DNA of 64,000 nucleotides from Rehmannia glutinosa (GCA_016081115.2 CM071931.1:24652317-24716316), one strand, 5' to 3'; counted from the stretch's first letter, positions 33,800 through 45,685 are shown. Numbers and translations are program-made. Notes: generated from the sequence alone by a model not told the origin.

Positions 33800-35090
33800 A
33801 TTACAAACCAAAACAATTTTAAGAGGTCGATTTTGAAAACAAAACAAATTTTCCAGTCAAAAATAACTATCTGTTTTAAGCAACAACTTTCCATGCATAA
33901 TAATCATAAGGATGGGAGTAAAGATTTCCAAAAATATTTTGCAAAAGCTCCCCCTATCAATATGCACAACAAGAGTAGTATAGAAGCAATCAAACAAAAG
34001 CTAAAAGCTCAGCTTTTACAAAAGATACTAGAATATCATGAGCTTAAAAGCTCCCCCTGTCAAAGAAACATCATTAGACATGTATATAAGTCCATAATAC
34101 ATCCAATGGACTAAGTATCATTCACAGTTTTTGGCTTTTAGGAGTCACAACTTATAGCTTGTTTTGCGAGCTTATTTTAGCTTTTTTGAGCTAAAGAGCT
34201 TATTCCTGTTTAGCCCCCTTTTGGAATCATCAAAAAGAATGTTAGCACGATAAAAACATCATATAATCATATCAAAGTGCGCAATTGAACTGATTTATCG
34301 AGCTTATGAACATGAAGCTTAAAATTCCAAAAGCTAAGGGAAGAGTCACGAATATAACTTGTAAGAACTTTGAGTAGAAAAACATGATCTCTATAAACTT
34401 AAAATTCCAAAAGCTAAGGGAAGAATCATGTAGGTGATGAATTTTTCATTGAAACATTTTGTCGAACACTTGGTGTGCATCGAATAAAACAAAAGATGTA
34501 TATAGCCTTTGTAAAGTAATCAAGCCCAAATTTTCATCACCAAATGCAATTCTACAAATATCATCTATCAAAAATTATCATACCCAACACACATATACGA
34601 GAATTCCATCAAGATATCAAAAATAAGCATTTTCTCAAGGGCTCAACCCAATTGAGATAAAAATGAATTAAACTTACCAATAAATCGAGAGTTTCGAGTA
34701 TTATGGATGATATACCAATAATATAAACTCAAAAATATAGAATTTACAGGAAATAAATCATTTTGAGTGAAATGTGTGTGAAATTTGCAAAGGGGTTCGA
34801 AATGGGAAGTAAAACGTTGAAAATGGCTAAGTCTGGGCAAAATGCAGTTTAACCCATTTTTGCTCTAGGTCGACCGGTCCAAGGGGGGTCCGACTGGTCC
34901 AGGTAGTGGTCGACCGATCGACATCCCTTCATCCGGTCCCTGGAGTACTTTTTCTAGTTGTATCCGAATTTTGATCAAAAAATCCGATTTTTTACCCCTA
35001 AGTTTTAAAAACGCGCAAAATGCAAACATAGACCTCATTTAATATGCATTATGCCTAAACAAGCTCGAATTGAGGTGAAAGACTCTGCGG
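33800..35090 (-). other. E4 3' noncoding region with polypurine-like boxes
   Basis: No ORF of note. The minus strand carries further GGGGGAGCTTTT-like boxes near 33949-33958 and 34051-34062, and AAAAGGGGGCTA near 34205-34218 next to a CATC-rich stretch like that at the true tract. A cluster of ggtcgaccggtcc motifs lies at 34868-34925, related to a block in the E4 LTR. Confidence 0.6.
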
Positions 35091-36050
35091 TTAATGGTTT
35101 TAAAAAAATATCCGCGAGTTAATCTTGAGACAAAATTAAGCACATCTCAATTTTTTGTTAAGAAGCACAATCCCTTGAAAATGATGTCGAATCTCAATAT
35201 GTTTAGTTCGGTTATGATGAACCGGTTTTTGAGAAATATTTTATACCAGACTTATTATCCCAAAAATATGAACGTTTTAAAACTTTGGATAGAACAAGCC
35301 ATAAGAAGAAGTGCATTTCAAATATTGAAAAATTCTTTTAACGACACTTTAATTAGATTCTTTGGGATTGTTTTGAAATCGAGCACATATGCATACGACA
35401 TGAAGAATATAGAGTCTATGAGAGTAAAGAAAGTTGATGAACATACCTCAATTTTGTTTGCTAACAAATATGCCCTTCTCATCTTTGTACAACTTGATAT
35501 TAGTTGCCATTGGAGTAGTGACGGTTCTTCCTTATTCAATGTCGAACTTCTTCAAAAGTTCTTTTGTATACTTTGATTGTGAAATATAAAATCCCTTCTT
35601 GGCATTGCTTAATTTTAGGTCCAAGGAAGAGGTTTAGCTCCCCCATCATACTCATCTCGAATTCACCTTGCCTTATTTCAAATGATGTTGCCTTGGTCAT
35701 CGAGTTTGTTCCAGAATACCCATTTTGTACCTATAATCATTTTTGATGGAGGACATGGTACCAGTTCCCAAACATCATTTCTTTCAAATTGATTCAACTC
35801 CTCTTGCAATTCTATAAGCCAATCTTCATCTTGGAGCATCATTTGAGAAATTTGTTCAATGTTGTCTTCTTCATCACTATCATCATTGGGTATCCAATTG
35901 ATCTTTGGTGTTCATAATAAAACATAAACATCCAAATATTTAAAGTAACTAATATTTGGATTACTTCCTTTCTCATCCTCAATAAGTCTACACAACTTAA
36001 CAAACTCATTAACGGCATTGCTTATATTAGCAAGAAAAATAGCCAAAATA
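35091..36050 (-). pseudogene. E4 pol remnants (RNase H end, RT pieces, integrase end)
   Basis: On the minus strand: RTKHIEIRHHF, the RNase H C-terminus (about 35180-35225); EFEMSMMGELNLFLGPKI (about 35600-35680), the part after the RT catalytic site; and DVWELVPCPPSKMIIGTKWV (about 35720-35785), the RT N-terminus. The last two are almost adjacent, so the RT centre with the YVDD site is deleted. Further right SNPNISYFKYL (about 35940-35965) is an integrase C-terminal motif. The element could not make its own enzyme. Confidence 0.75.
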
Positions 36051-36489
36051 TATCTTGCCTATGAGATTAAAATAGCAATAATGATCATGCCTCAATTGTT
36101 TATGTCAATCTTGATAAATCATAAATTAGATAATATGTTGACGAACATGTATATCAAGATATTTAAAACTTTGACAAAATGTCTTGCACACGAGCATAGT
36201 GAAAATGGTAATGGACAAGAGTCTAAGGCAATTTAAGAAATAATACAAGTATACAATATTTTCGCTAAATCCACAAGAAATGATAAAACATGTAAGTTCT
36301 TGTAAATATACACGAGTTTAGAAAAACTCTATACAAGGTCTCTTTTAAAAGAGTTTTGAAAATCCAAGAGTATTTTGTAGAGACCTCATTTGTAAGAGAA
36401 AAAAACATCATTTTGACAATTAAGGAAAAATAAAAACATGCATAATAACAAGACACTATCGTATTTTAATAGGAGATACGATTTACCAA
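36051..36489. other. E4 interior, unassigned AT-rich stretch
   Basis: Lies between the pol remnants and gag, where protease and most of integrase should be. No motif of either can be read. Confidence 0.4.
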
Positions 36490-37287
36490 TTACGCTATTT
36501 CCCATGGGTTGTGTTTTTCCCATTGTTGATGATGTCTTTCTCTTGGAAAATCATTTTGTTGATGATAGTTTCTCCAATTACTCCATTTCCAAGGTTTGTG
36601 TTCTTCCCATTGTTGATAATATCTCCTTCTTGGAAATTCATTGTGATGATGTCTTCTCCTTTGATCAAATAATACGGGCATTTGATGTCTTCTTGACGGT
36701 ATGAATTTTCTTTGTTTGTTATTCCGCCAAGTACCTAAAATGGCATTGTTTTGTGGTACCCTCAAGTGTTTGGGTCTTTTGGGATTAACATTGAGACTTT
36801 TAGGTCTCCAATAATAATTAGAGCTATTTCTAGCTCGATAAGTATTTGCCATACGTCCCTTTTTACCACAATAAAAACATGTAATAATTCTAGAAGCATA
36901 ATTACCAACATGCATAGAGACTTGGTTCTTTTTCTTATCGTTAATAACATTAGACTTATAACCAAGTCCTAGTTTCAAATGATCACAACGTTGAACATCA
37001 AGAATTTTTGTCATTTTATCGATACTCAAGTTAAACTTTAACATATCCTTTTTCATGCAATCAATATCCTTAACAAGAGTACTATCTTCTTTTTCAAGGT
37101 TTATAACCTTATCAAGTGTGGTAATGTGAGCACAAGAAAGTGATTCATAAGAAGCATGTAAACTATCATTTTCATTTTTCATGGTGTTGAATTCATTTTT
37201 CAAATTTTTGTATTTAAAGAGCAAGCTTTGGAATTCATTTTGAAGCTCATCAAAATAATTTTGCAATTCATCATAATCATCATACAA
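36490..37287 (-). CDS. E4 gag C-terminal half: coiled coil, degenerate zinc knuckle, repeat tail (265-codon ORF)
   Basis: An open frame of 265 codons. The first 100 residues form a likely coiled coil (ELQNEFQSLLFKYKNLKNEF). KLGLGYKSN is followed by a zinc-knuckle relic CFYCGKKGRMANTY, where the expected His is Arg and the last Cys is Tyr. The tail has an imperfect repeat, FPRRRYYQQWEEHKPW then FPRERHHQQWEKHNPW. Long gag with coiled coil and knuckle is typical of Sireviruses. It is a piece of a longer gag, not an independent gene; the upstream part is in another frame. Loss of two of the four metal ligands makes RNA binding doubtful. Confidence 0.7.
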   Translation of the reverse strand: MYDDYDELQNYFDELQNEFQSLLFKYKNLKNEFNTMKNENDSLHASYESLSCAHITTLDKVINLEKEDSTLVKDIDCMKKDMLKFNLSIDKMTKILDVQRCDHLKLGLGYKSNVINDKKKNQVSMHVGNYASRIITCFYCGKKGRMANTYRARNSSNYYWRPKSLNVNPKRPKHLRVPQNNAILGTWRNNKQRKFIPSRRHQMPVLFDQRRRHHHNEFPRRRYYQQWEEHKPWKWSNWRNYHQQNDFPRERHHQQWEKHNPWEIA

Positions 37288-37817
37288 TTCATTACTAAAA
37301 TAAATAGAAGAGTTAGAGCGCGTACCTCATTGTCTTCTTTAATGCCCATTAAATATTGTTCGCTTCTTCATCATCGGAAGTTGTAAGAAGCTCATCCCAT
37401 GTCATTGATTTGAGGTTGTATCCGATTTAGAAGTAGATGCTTTTGAATAGATCCTTTCATTTGCATATACTTCATAGATAGTTTCTAATTTTTCCCACAC
37501 TTCATGTGCCGATCGTATCCCTCGAATATGATCGTATTCCGTAGAGGTAAGAGAACAATGAAGAATATTTAGAGCATTACTGTTTATGGAGAATATTTTC
37601 TTCTCTTCATCATCGAGCTCCTTGAGGACCTTGGAGGTTTGAGTTTTGACTTTCATTGGGATGGATACTCCATTTATAACCGTATTCCAAATATCCAACC
37701 CGCAACTTTGTAGGAAGCATTCCATTCTTTCTTTCCAAAATATAAAATTGTTGGAGTCGAAAAGAGGTGGCTTGTTGGTGGAGCGCGCGGTGGTGAGATA
37801 GACTTGGTCGTAGCCAT
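37288..37817 (-). pseudogene. E4 gag N-terminal half (UBN2-type)
   Basis: Starts at the ATG at 37817 (MATTKSISPPRAPP). FGKKEWNASY stands where copia gags have their start of the core. MECFLQSCGLDIWNTVING and VWEKLETIYE (37402-37725) are UBN2/copia gag motifs. Two frame changes separate it from the downstream half. Confidence 0.78.
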
Positions 37818-37867
37818 TGATCGTTCCTCTTTACTCGCGATGCGAAACGAGCTTGCCAAAGAGTTTG

Positions 37868-37878
37868 GCTCGATACCA
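37868..37878 (-). other. E4 primer binding site, one base short
   Basis: The plus strand reads GCTCGATACCA; the usual copia site is GCTCTGATACCA. The T of CTG is missing. Confidence 0.78.
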
Positions 37879-37880
37879 CT

Positions 37881-39254
37881 TGTAAGTCCAAGTGGCTACG
37901 ATAATATAGAGAGGGGGTGAATAGATTATGCCCATTTTCTCGATTATGCCCTCTTTTTCGAATGATCAAGCAAAGACAAGAATGGAAGTGCAGAAATAAA
38001 AACACACGTCAATGTATAGAGGTTCAACCCACCTAGGGCCTAATCCTCTACCACCCCAAAGATCTCCTGATGGATTTCAAAAAAAAAAATTATTAATAGT
38101 TACCAAAACTATTACAACTTCACCTTGAAGAGTATCACACTCTTTTTTACAATACCTCTTTGAAGATTACCACAATCTTCCTAGAAGATTACCGCAATCT
38201 TCTAGCTACGGCACCTTGTGAAGATTACCACAATCTTCCACCTTGAAGAGCACCAAACTCTCCAACACCTCGAAGATCACCAAACTCTTCCACAAGAAGA
38301 TTATCACAATCTTCTTGCACATAACACCTAAGATCACCTAAGTGTGCTCTTACCACAATAACACTAATAAGGATATCTTGTGTTTGAATGACGAACACAA
38401 ATTCAAGATTACAACTCGATAATGAAGTATACAACTTTGAAGTGCAAGTGTAATCAAGAATCAGGCCTAGACCTCAAGATGTGAAAGTGAAAGACCTTAG
38501 GCTATTACAACAAGAATGTTGAAATATAAGAACAAAGTGTTTGCTTGAATGTATCTTATTGTGTTGCAGTGTATTCTCTCTTGTGTTGCTTCAAATCTTC
38601 ATCTATTTATAGCAGAGGTCTTGTATTTGATTTCCAGACATAGGCTCATTCTTGGAGATTGATATCTACAAAAAATTGCAATTAAAATCAAAATTATACT
38701 GTTAGAAATCAACCCCACAAATTAAGGAAAAACTCTCTGCTATCAACGACTAGAATTTTGCTGTCAAAATGGTAGGGCGATCGGTCGACCTCTAATACAG
38801 AAATGAAAATGATACAACAAAAACACACAGGGGACCGATCCAATCCAACAGGGCCTCGACCGGTCGACCTAGGGTCCGACTGGTCGGCCCTGCCCTGGAC
38901 CGGTTGGACATCATCAAAATATGATACAGAGTGTTCTGGCTTTCATTTTTCTTTTCGTATACTGGTTGATGTATGCATGACCGCCGACCTCCAGAAAATT
39001 TTCAAACGTCTCATTTCTGTTTTTGGAAATCATCTTCCAGACACAGATTGCCCTATAAGGCGACGGATTGAACACAAGACAGAAAGTGTTGTCCAATTTT
39101 GTCGAAAAACAATATTCAAGAAATACTCCGAAAAATTAGTAAAAATATTTTAGAACGATCGGGAGTATTTGGACAACATTTAGAAATATTGTTTTGGTGT
39201 AAAAACACATTAAAACAAAATCATCAAAATCATGATAAAAACATGTATCTAACA
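37881..39254 (-). repeat. E4 5' LTR (1374 bp)
   Basis: TGTAAGTCCAAGTGG...TATCTAACA on the plus strand. It contains a run of short gaagattaccacaatcttc-like repeats (38110-38310) and a block of gaccggtc motifs (38826-38905). TATA box at 38603-38611. Confidence 0.9.
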
Positions 39255-39412
39255 CAATATAAGTGTCAAACTGATGATCGTAAAAAAACGATTAATTTGA
39301 TATATTATATGTCAAAAAAGGATCAAAAACCAAAAAGTTATTAAATTTTACAAAAGAAAAACAAAACGATTTGGAAAACTTATTTATATATTGTATTGTT
39401 ATTATATATACA

Positions 39413-39440
39413 CTAGTCTTTTACCCGTGCAATGCGCGGG
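39413..39440 (-). mobile_element. Candidate Helitron 3' terminus
   Basis: The minus strand reads a GC-rich hairpin CCCGCGCATTGCACGGG (39440-39424; 7-bp stem including one G-T pair), then 7 bases, then CTAG followed by T. Hairpin, short spacer and CTRR before a T is the 3' signature of Helitrons. The 5' end (TC) was not found, so the body is undefined. A chance hairpin cannot be excluded, but it stands out in DNA this AT-rich. Confidence 0.45.
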
Positions 39441-41168
39441 ATATATCTATGAGGCCTCTATTTTGTAGGGTTACATGTACAATTTTCTAATAGTTCTATG
39501 AGTTTTATATCTCTGCATTCAAGGATGACAACATCCCCGTCGGGAACCATCCATGTTGGTGTACCAAATAGAACGGAACAGAGAATCCCCAATTAGTTCA
39601 GGGATGAGACTAAGGATGGAGATTCCCCGCTTCTCTATAACAAATGTTGGGACATGGGCGGTATTTATATTCATGTCTCCCTTTCCATTCCGATTAGATA
39701 AAATGAGTATTCTCTATTCTCATCCTCATTCCCCGAATATGTATATTGTATTTATCTATTATTAATATTAGTTCAATTAATATTTTATTTTATTAATTCT
39801 AAAAATTAATCCAAGAATATTTACAATTTTACTTGTTTTCATTTTAATTTACAAATTATGGATTTATATTATCTATTGTGTTTTTAAAAAAATAGTGATT
39901 TCAAAATGTTTAAATTTCAAAAAAATTAATTAAAATATAAAATAATTATTTTGATTATAAATCATACGATTCAAGAATAAAAAAGTAGATTATTATAAAC
40001 TATAAAAAATCTCTTTAAATACGAAATATTTGGTTGTGTGAATATGAATTGTATCTATTTATACAATATGTTTATCTATAAGAAAGTAAAAGTTTGAAAA
40101 ACAAAAATTAACTACCCAATGTTGAATTTCTTTTTCACTATCCTAATGATGATTATTTTAATAAATTTTATTTTCAATACTATCAATAATAAAATCATTT
40201 CAAATTTCAATATTTTTGGGGGTCTAGAATGCTAAAAAATTGTCAAAATTATTAAAGAAATTAAACAAAAACCATGTTTTATATTTAGCAACACAATATT
40301 GAGCGAAATTGAAAAAGTTAAAAAAAACTCTCTATTTTTGTATATACACAAAAAATTATCATACGATAAATTCATATGTAATTCCAAATGTAGAACTTTG
40401 AAACTCGAATGTCAAAATACGTTGACAAATATAAAAAATAATTTCTATTAATATAAAAAGTACGTTAATATATAAAAATAATTATATATATAAAATTCTA
40501 CTATGAATATAATTTTATATTAAATAGATCTCAATTTTCTTTTCACATAAATATATATAATGTTTTATATAGATATATGTGATATACAAAATTTGGATAA
40601 ATATTTTGAGATATCTTCTTCAATTAAAATTAATATTTTTAATTGAATTTAATCATTTAAATATAATTTTGTATAATTATTAAAAAATGGGCTAAGCCCA
40701 GATAACACACACATACACATATATCATGAATATATAAATTGATGTCCAATAGCCTAAATGTATTATTTTTAAAGCCCATTATAAATTACAAAATAATGAG
40801 TAAATATTTAGGATATTATTTATTTATTATTTATTTATCTTATATATGCAATAAGGGTGTCAAATTGAATATCATAAAAATGATTAATTTGATATGTTAT
40901 ATGTAAAAAAATAGATAAACAAAAAAGTGATTGTTTTTTTAAAAGATAACTACAATAATTAATTCAGTACACATACATACATGGAAAGCTAATTTTACAT
41001 TATTATATTTTTGTATCAATTTGAAAATTAATTATTTAAAGAAAGTTAACTACCATAAACAATGAAATACCAAATATTTATCACTTCTTATTTTTACACA
41101 TATTTTTATAATTTTTATAGTAACTACAAATGGGCGGAAAATATCACATACTATTCACAATGATTTCT

Positions 41169-41171
<3 letters not shown>

Positions 41172-41259
<88 letters not shown>

Positions 41260-41268
41260 TAGATAGAT
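41172..41268. repeat. Compound microsatellite (TA)n-(GATA)n-(AG)n-(GATA)n
   Basis: About 37 bases of TA, then GATA units, about 30 bases of AG, then GATA again. Confidence 0.95.
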
Positions 41269-41391
41269 GTTTCAAAATAAGTTTTATTAACATGAAAATT
41301 GAAAAGCATGTTAATAAATACAAAAAATAATTTTTTATATACAAACAACTATTATGAATATAATTTCATATTAAAATAAAAATTTAGTTTC

Positions 41392-41545
41392 TTCTTCTTC
41401 TTCTTATATATATATATATATATATATATTTAATATATGGATACATAGTTTGAGATATGTTTTCCAATTAAGATAAAACTTTTCTCGATTGAGTAATATC
41501 AATTTAAATATAATTTTATAATTATGGGATAAACTCAATTAATAA

Positions 41546-41592
<47 letters not shown>
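41392..41592. repeat. Further TTC, TA and CT microsatellites
   Basis: (TTC)n then (TA)n at 41392-41430; (CT)n then (TA)n at 41545-41592. A shorter CT/TA run is at 42186-42208. Confidence 0.9.
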
Positions 41593-41593
<1 letters not shown>

Positions 41594-44122
41594 TAAATAG
41601 CCAAAATATATGAATATACAAATTGATGTCTAATAGCCTGAATGCATAATTTTTATAGCACATTACAAAATAATGAGTAAATATATCTTATATATTTTTA
41701 GTTATTATTTTTAGTTTTTTATTGTATATATTCAATATCGGTGTCAAATCGAAGATCATAAAAAGATGACTAATTAGATATATTATACATTAAAAAAGAA
41801 TCTAACATGAAAAAGTTATTAAATTTTAAAAATAAAAAAGAGAAAATATATATAATAATTAATGTAGTACACACACGGATTTGGAAACCTAACACAATAC
41901 AATAAATAATGTACATATATAGATATCCTATGTTATTAAGTTTGGTAAGTTGAATAAGTATAATCTCGATTTACTATAATATGCTCAACAAGTAATTTAA
42001 TTATAGATACATTGCCATACCGAAAATTCAGGAGATATTAAAGCTCATATTTAATATTTATATTAATGATGTTAAATCCGAAAATCCAAGAAATATGAAA
42101 TATGAAAAACCAAAAAAAAAAAAATCATTTTTAGAAACTGAAAAATGGGCGGGAAAATTGAGAGTAACTATTCTAAGAATAGTTTCTCTCTCTCTCTCTA
42201 TATATAGATATCAAATTCAATTATGGAAAATATCAAATGAATCGATTAGAAAAGTTAATTAAATATAGCACAATTTAATAATTCAATATAATGAATTAAT
42301 CAAAACAATCTGCTATACTTGATACCTTGTCATTTTCTCGATTGACGTTGTTTGTTTAAAACATTATCCGACAAATATTTCCAATATTTTTTTCAAACAT
42401 ATTGAGGACGACTTAAAGAGTTTGAAGACAATCAATACAGTGAATTTGAAATACTATTGAAATGGATTTTTGATAATGGATAGGTTACAGAGTTTAATTC
42501 AAAATTTTCACTTTTACAGGTTTTTCGAACTTTTCTGAGAAATGATCTGTAGATGTGGATCCTGATAATATAATTTTTTTTGCATACATACAAAGTACCA
42601 ACACGTTGTAAATGATATAAAAGACAAAAGATATTAATAAATGAAATGCATAATTTTGTTATTATTTTTTATTGTGATTTTAATATTTTGTTTGGTTGCG
42701 TAAAACCTAATCATTCCAAAGAATTTTTTTAATTAAATCAAAACTTCAAGAATCATAAACAATGCATAATTTATTCATAAATGTAATACAAAAATACATA
42801 AAGATGATCTTAACACTTTCACCTCTATACAAAAACTTGCTATTTTTTATTCTATGGATATAACTTAGTGGAAACAAAATTAGACCGGTTTCTAAAATTT
42901 AATTCTCAACATTTGTGGCTAAATATACAAATAATATAAAGCACATTCTGATATCACTTTTTGCTCCAAGTCTTGTTTATTTTTTATGTGGGTTATAAAA
43001 TAAAGTTAATTTTTTGTATTTGTTTTGTATTTTAAATAATGGAAATTTCTATATATGAAGTTGATAATTTAATGACAATGTTATAAGAAAATACCCACAA
43101 AGTAATTTTCTAAAAATAATTATGTTTGGAATGAAAATATACTTGTGGTAAATCTTCTTGGATCAGCCAATAATTGCCTATGGCTCAGTTTTCGAATTTT
43201 ACATGTACAGTCCCTCCAAGAATAATAAAATATTTCATTTTCCCTAATACTGATCATGGTGTTGTTTTAGTTATTTTATTATTTTTTAAAATTTTACTCT
43301 GAATTATTTTATATAATTTTATTGAATATTAGTTTCAAATTGTGATTTTGTTAAGTAAAATTGAACATATGACTTAGAGTGATTGTGCATGATTTTTCAT
43401 ATCCTAGAATTAACACGTGAAAACATGTTGTATATGAAAAGAGGTGCAACTATATATGTTAACAAAGATGATTGGTATGTGAGAATGAAGTGAGAATAGA
43501 ATAAGCATTCCCAGTTCTTTCCCATTCACACGATTGGTATATTTTAAGGTTAGAAATGCTCATTCCCATAGGAATCTCTATACCCAATTGTATGGAATTA
43601 GTCATTTCTCCCACCCCTCATGGTTTTAGCTATTCTCAATCTATCGGAATGAAGTAATTTTTATTTTGGATAAATAACCCTATTATTAAACTCATAAAAA
43701 TATTATATATACCTAAACATACACCAAAATTTATTTTTATTTTCTTACAATTGCAATTTTTTTAATAATTTTAACTTGTTTCTCACTCCATTCTTTTTTG
43801 TTTTATCTTTCTTTTTATTTAAGCATATAACTATTCATGTAAATGGATATAATGTGAGAACCCACATCGAGATAACTTGAAATTGTCACTTTTAAGGTAT
43901 TTAATTATTATCAAGTCTATTTAATTTGTTTAAATTTTGTATGTGGAATTTTGATAATAATTTTTCCTAAGTAACTTATCATTTATTTAATTATATTTTT
44001 ATTATGACCATTAGGACGAGTTGACTTCCTCAAATTTAGATTAATGGCTAACTGGTTAAAATAACTTTGAATTATATTAATATTAATTAAGAATTTAGTC
44101 ATATTAATTCTAGTATTTTTAA

Positions 44123-44127
44123 CTCAC
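44123..44127. repeat. Target site duplication of the solo LTR, left (CTCAC)
   Basis: CTCAC directly before the LTR, repeated at 45686-45690. Confidence 0.88.
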
Positions 44128-45685
44128 TGTAGGTCTCAAGTGGTGTGAGTAAGGTTTAGAAGGGGGGTTGAATAAACCTTACCAACTTTTCGATTTTAGT
44201 CCTTTTAAAATATTACGAGTTAAATACACAACTAAGTCCTTGGGGACAACTAGGTTAGTTAATCGTGAGTTAGCCACTCAATGCGACTCGAAAGAGCCAT
44301 TGATAAAATAACTCAACCGTTTTAGACTAAACCTTAACTTGGCCGTGATGAGATTTTCAATGGAAGACTTAACACCCTTTAATTTGATTTAAGTTTGTTT
44401 TAACACTTGATTTTAGCACCTTGTTAATTATCAGTTGGATAGCAAATATCGTGAGATATAAAGTGATGTGCGAAATAAAATGTTGAAATGTAAATGACAC
44501 AAGAACTTTTATAGAGGTTCAAGATGTGGTAATTCTTCTACTCTCTCTTCTCCAACTCCCGGAGGAATCCACTAAGTATTGATCGAGTACAAAGTGGTTA
44601 ACGATCCCGATACAAGTCTTGATCACACAAATGACTTGCTCCTTTGGGACTCGATCCGAGATGCGCCCGATCACTCAACCGGCTTCTCGTCCGACTCGGT
44701 TTCTTCACAGGCGCCGCTTTGCTACTTGACTAACTTTCTCAAGATACTTGGATTTGATCACGAAGCCCTCCAATAACTTGAGATTAGTTCGACCTTGAAC
44801 CTTTCTACAATCCTCCTTTGAAAGTAGACCCCTTTTGCTTCTTCAAAAGTTTCCTCTCCAACAGTTGAAGTTGTCTTTCCTTCACAGCTTGGTGTTGGAT
44901 CGATTTCCTTCGAGATTTAGGCTTGAGGATTTGCTTGAATAACTTGAGAATATATTGCAAGTTACAGTTTGAATAATTGCTTGATTGTTCGCGGTTCGAG
45001 TAACCTTCTCTCAATGAGATTCCTCGGCCTTTTATAGTGAACTCTCCAAAATCGCCGTTGAAGAGATATAGCTGAATTTTTGAAAATCACTTGTGTTCGT
45101 TGGCTTGTCTTGTTGCAGTCCTTGATGTTGACGTTTCACGTATTAAATGAACGTTCAGCTTTTCATAATCTAACACGAGGTGCAGTGCCTCCCATTGGTT
45201 TATTCCTTTTGCACGCTTCTGGGACTGAGCACTTTAAGACATGGCAACATGGAAGTATTACTTATTTAAGTAACTTCCTTGACTTACGTAAACGGATTCT
45301 TTTGATCTTCTTGACTTGACTGTAGTCCTTTATTCCCCAGGTGACTTCGATTTAGCTTCTAATCAATGGATGACTCATCTGTCACTTCAACTTTGAGACT
45401 TGGCTTCTTGAGTTGACTTGATTGACTCTTCATACAGTTGTGTCCCAGCTGATACTCCTTCAGTCGAGTCCTTGACATCTCTTCCTTGCCACACTCAGCT
45501 GCTTCACAGCGGAGTCTTTATCCTAGTCTTCAGTTGACTTCTTGCATATCCAGGCATAGCTGACTTGACTCAGCGCATACATCCCTATCTATTACAATAT
45601 AAATTACAAGGAAAATAGAGTGCCAACTTTCTAGTCTAAGTTTTACAAGGCATTCATCAAAATCTAAACAATAAATTTCCCAATA
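44128..45685 (-). repeat. Solo LTR of the E1-E3 family (1558 bp)
   Basis: Starts TGTAGGTCTCAAGTGG and ends CCCAATA, with CTCAC on both sides. No internal sequence follows, so the element has been reduced to one LTR by recombination between its two LTRs. The terminal CA has become TA. In its right half this copy keeps words such as cagctg and cagttg that are scrambled in E1-E3. TATA box at 45029-45036 on the minus strand, by which the orientation is assigned. Confidence 0.9.

Larger units (their letters stand above)
32795..39254 (-). mobile_element. E4: second Sirevirus-like copia family, left LTR split by E2
   Basis: Minus-strand element: left (3') LTR remnant 32795-33782, polypurine tract, 3' noncoding part, damaged pol, gag, primer site 37868-37878, right (5') LTR 37881-39254. 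The LTR (1374 bp) is unrelated to that of E1-E3. The interior is only about 4.1 kb because large parts of integrase and RT are missing. E2 is inserted in its left LTR; the first 5 bases after E2 (aatag) match the uninterrupted LTR apart from one base. The left end lies outside the window, so its target duplication cannot be checked. Confidence 0.85.
39255..42190 (+). repeat. Diverged AT-rich repeat blocks
   Basis: Homologous starts at 39255 (caatataagtgtcaaac), 40849 (caataagggtgtcaaatt) and 41731 (caatatcggtgtcaaatc), each followed by gatcataaa-like and attaatttgatat-like words. A second pair is aaatgggcggaaaa (41128) and aaatgggcgggaaaa (42143); a third is gatgtccaatagcc (40741) and gatgtctaatagcc (41625). 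Unit length is roughly 0.9-1 kb. Confidence 0.6.
39255..44127. other. AT-rich intergenic DNA, no gene
   Basis: About 4.9 kb with very high A+T content, diverged repeat blocks, dinucleotide and tetranucleotide runs and a candidate Helitron end. No ORF longer than about 80 codons with any recognisable motif. E4 lies directly on its left edge. A segment at 43480-43660 with repeated gattggtat and gaat/attc words could be a small MITE, but no terminal inverted repeat could be fixed. Confidence 0.7.

Noticed and set aside
43480..43660. MITE with repeated gattggtat and gaatgag/attccc words
   Set aside because: No clear terminal inverted repeat or target duplication could be fixed by eye.
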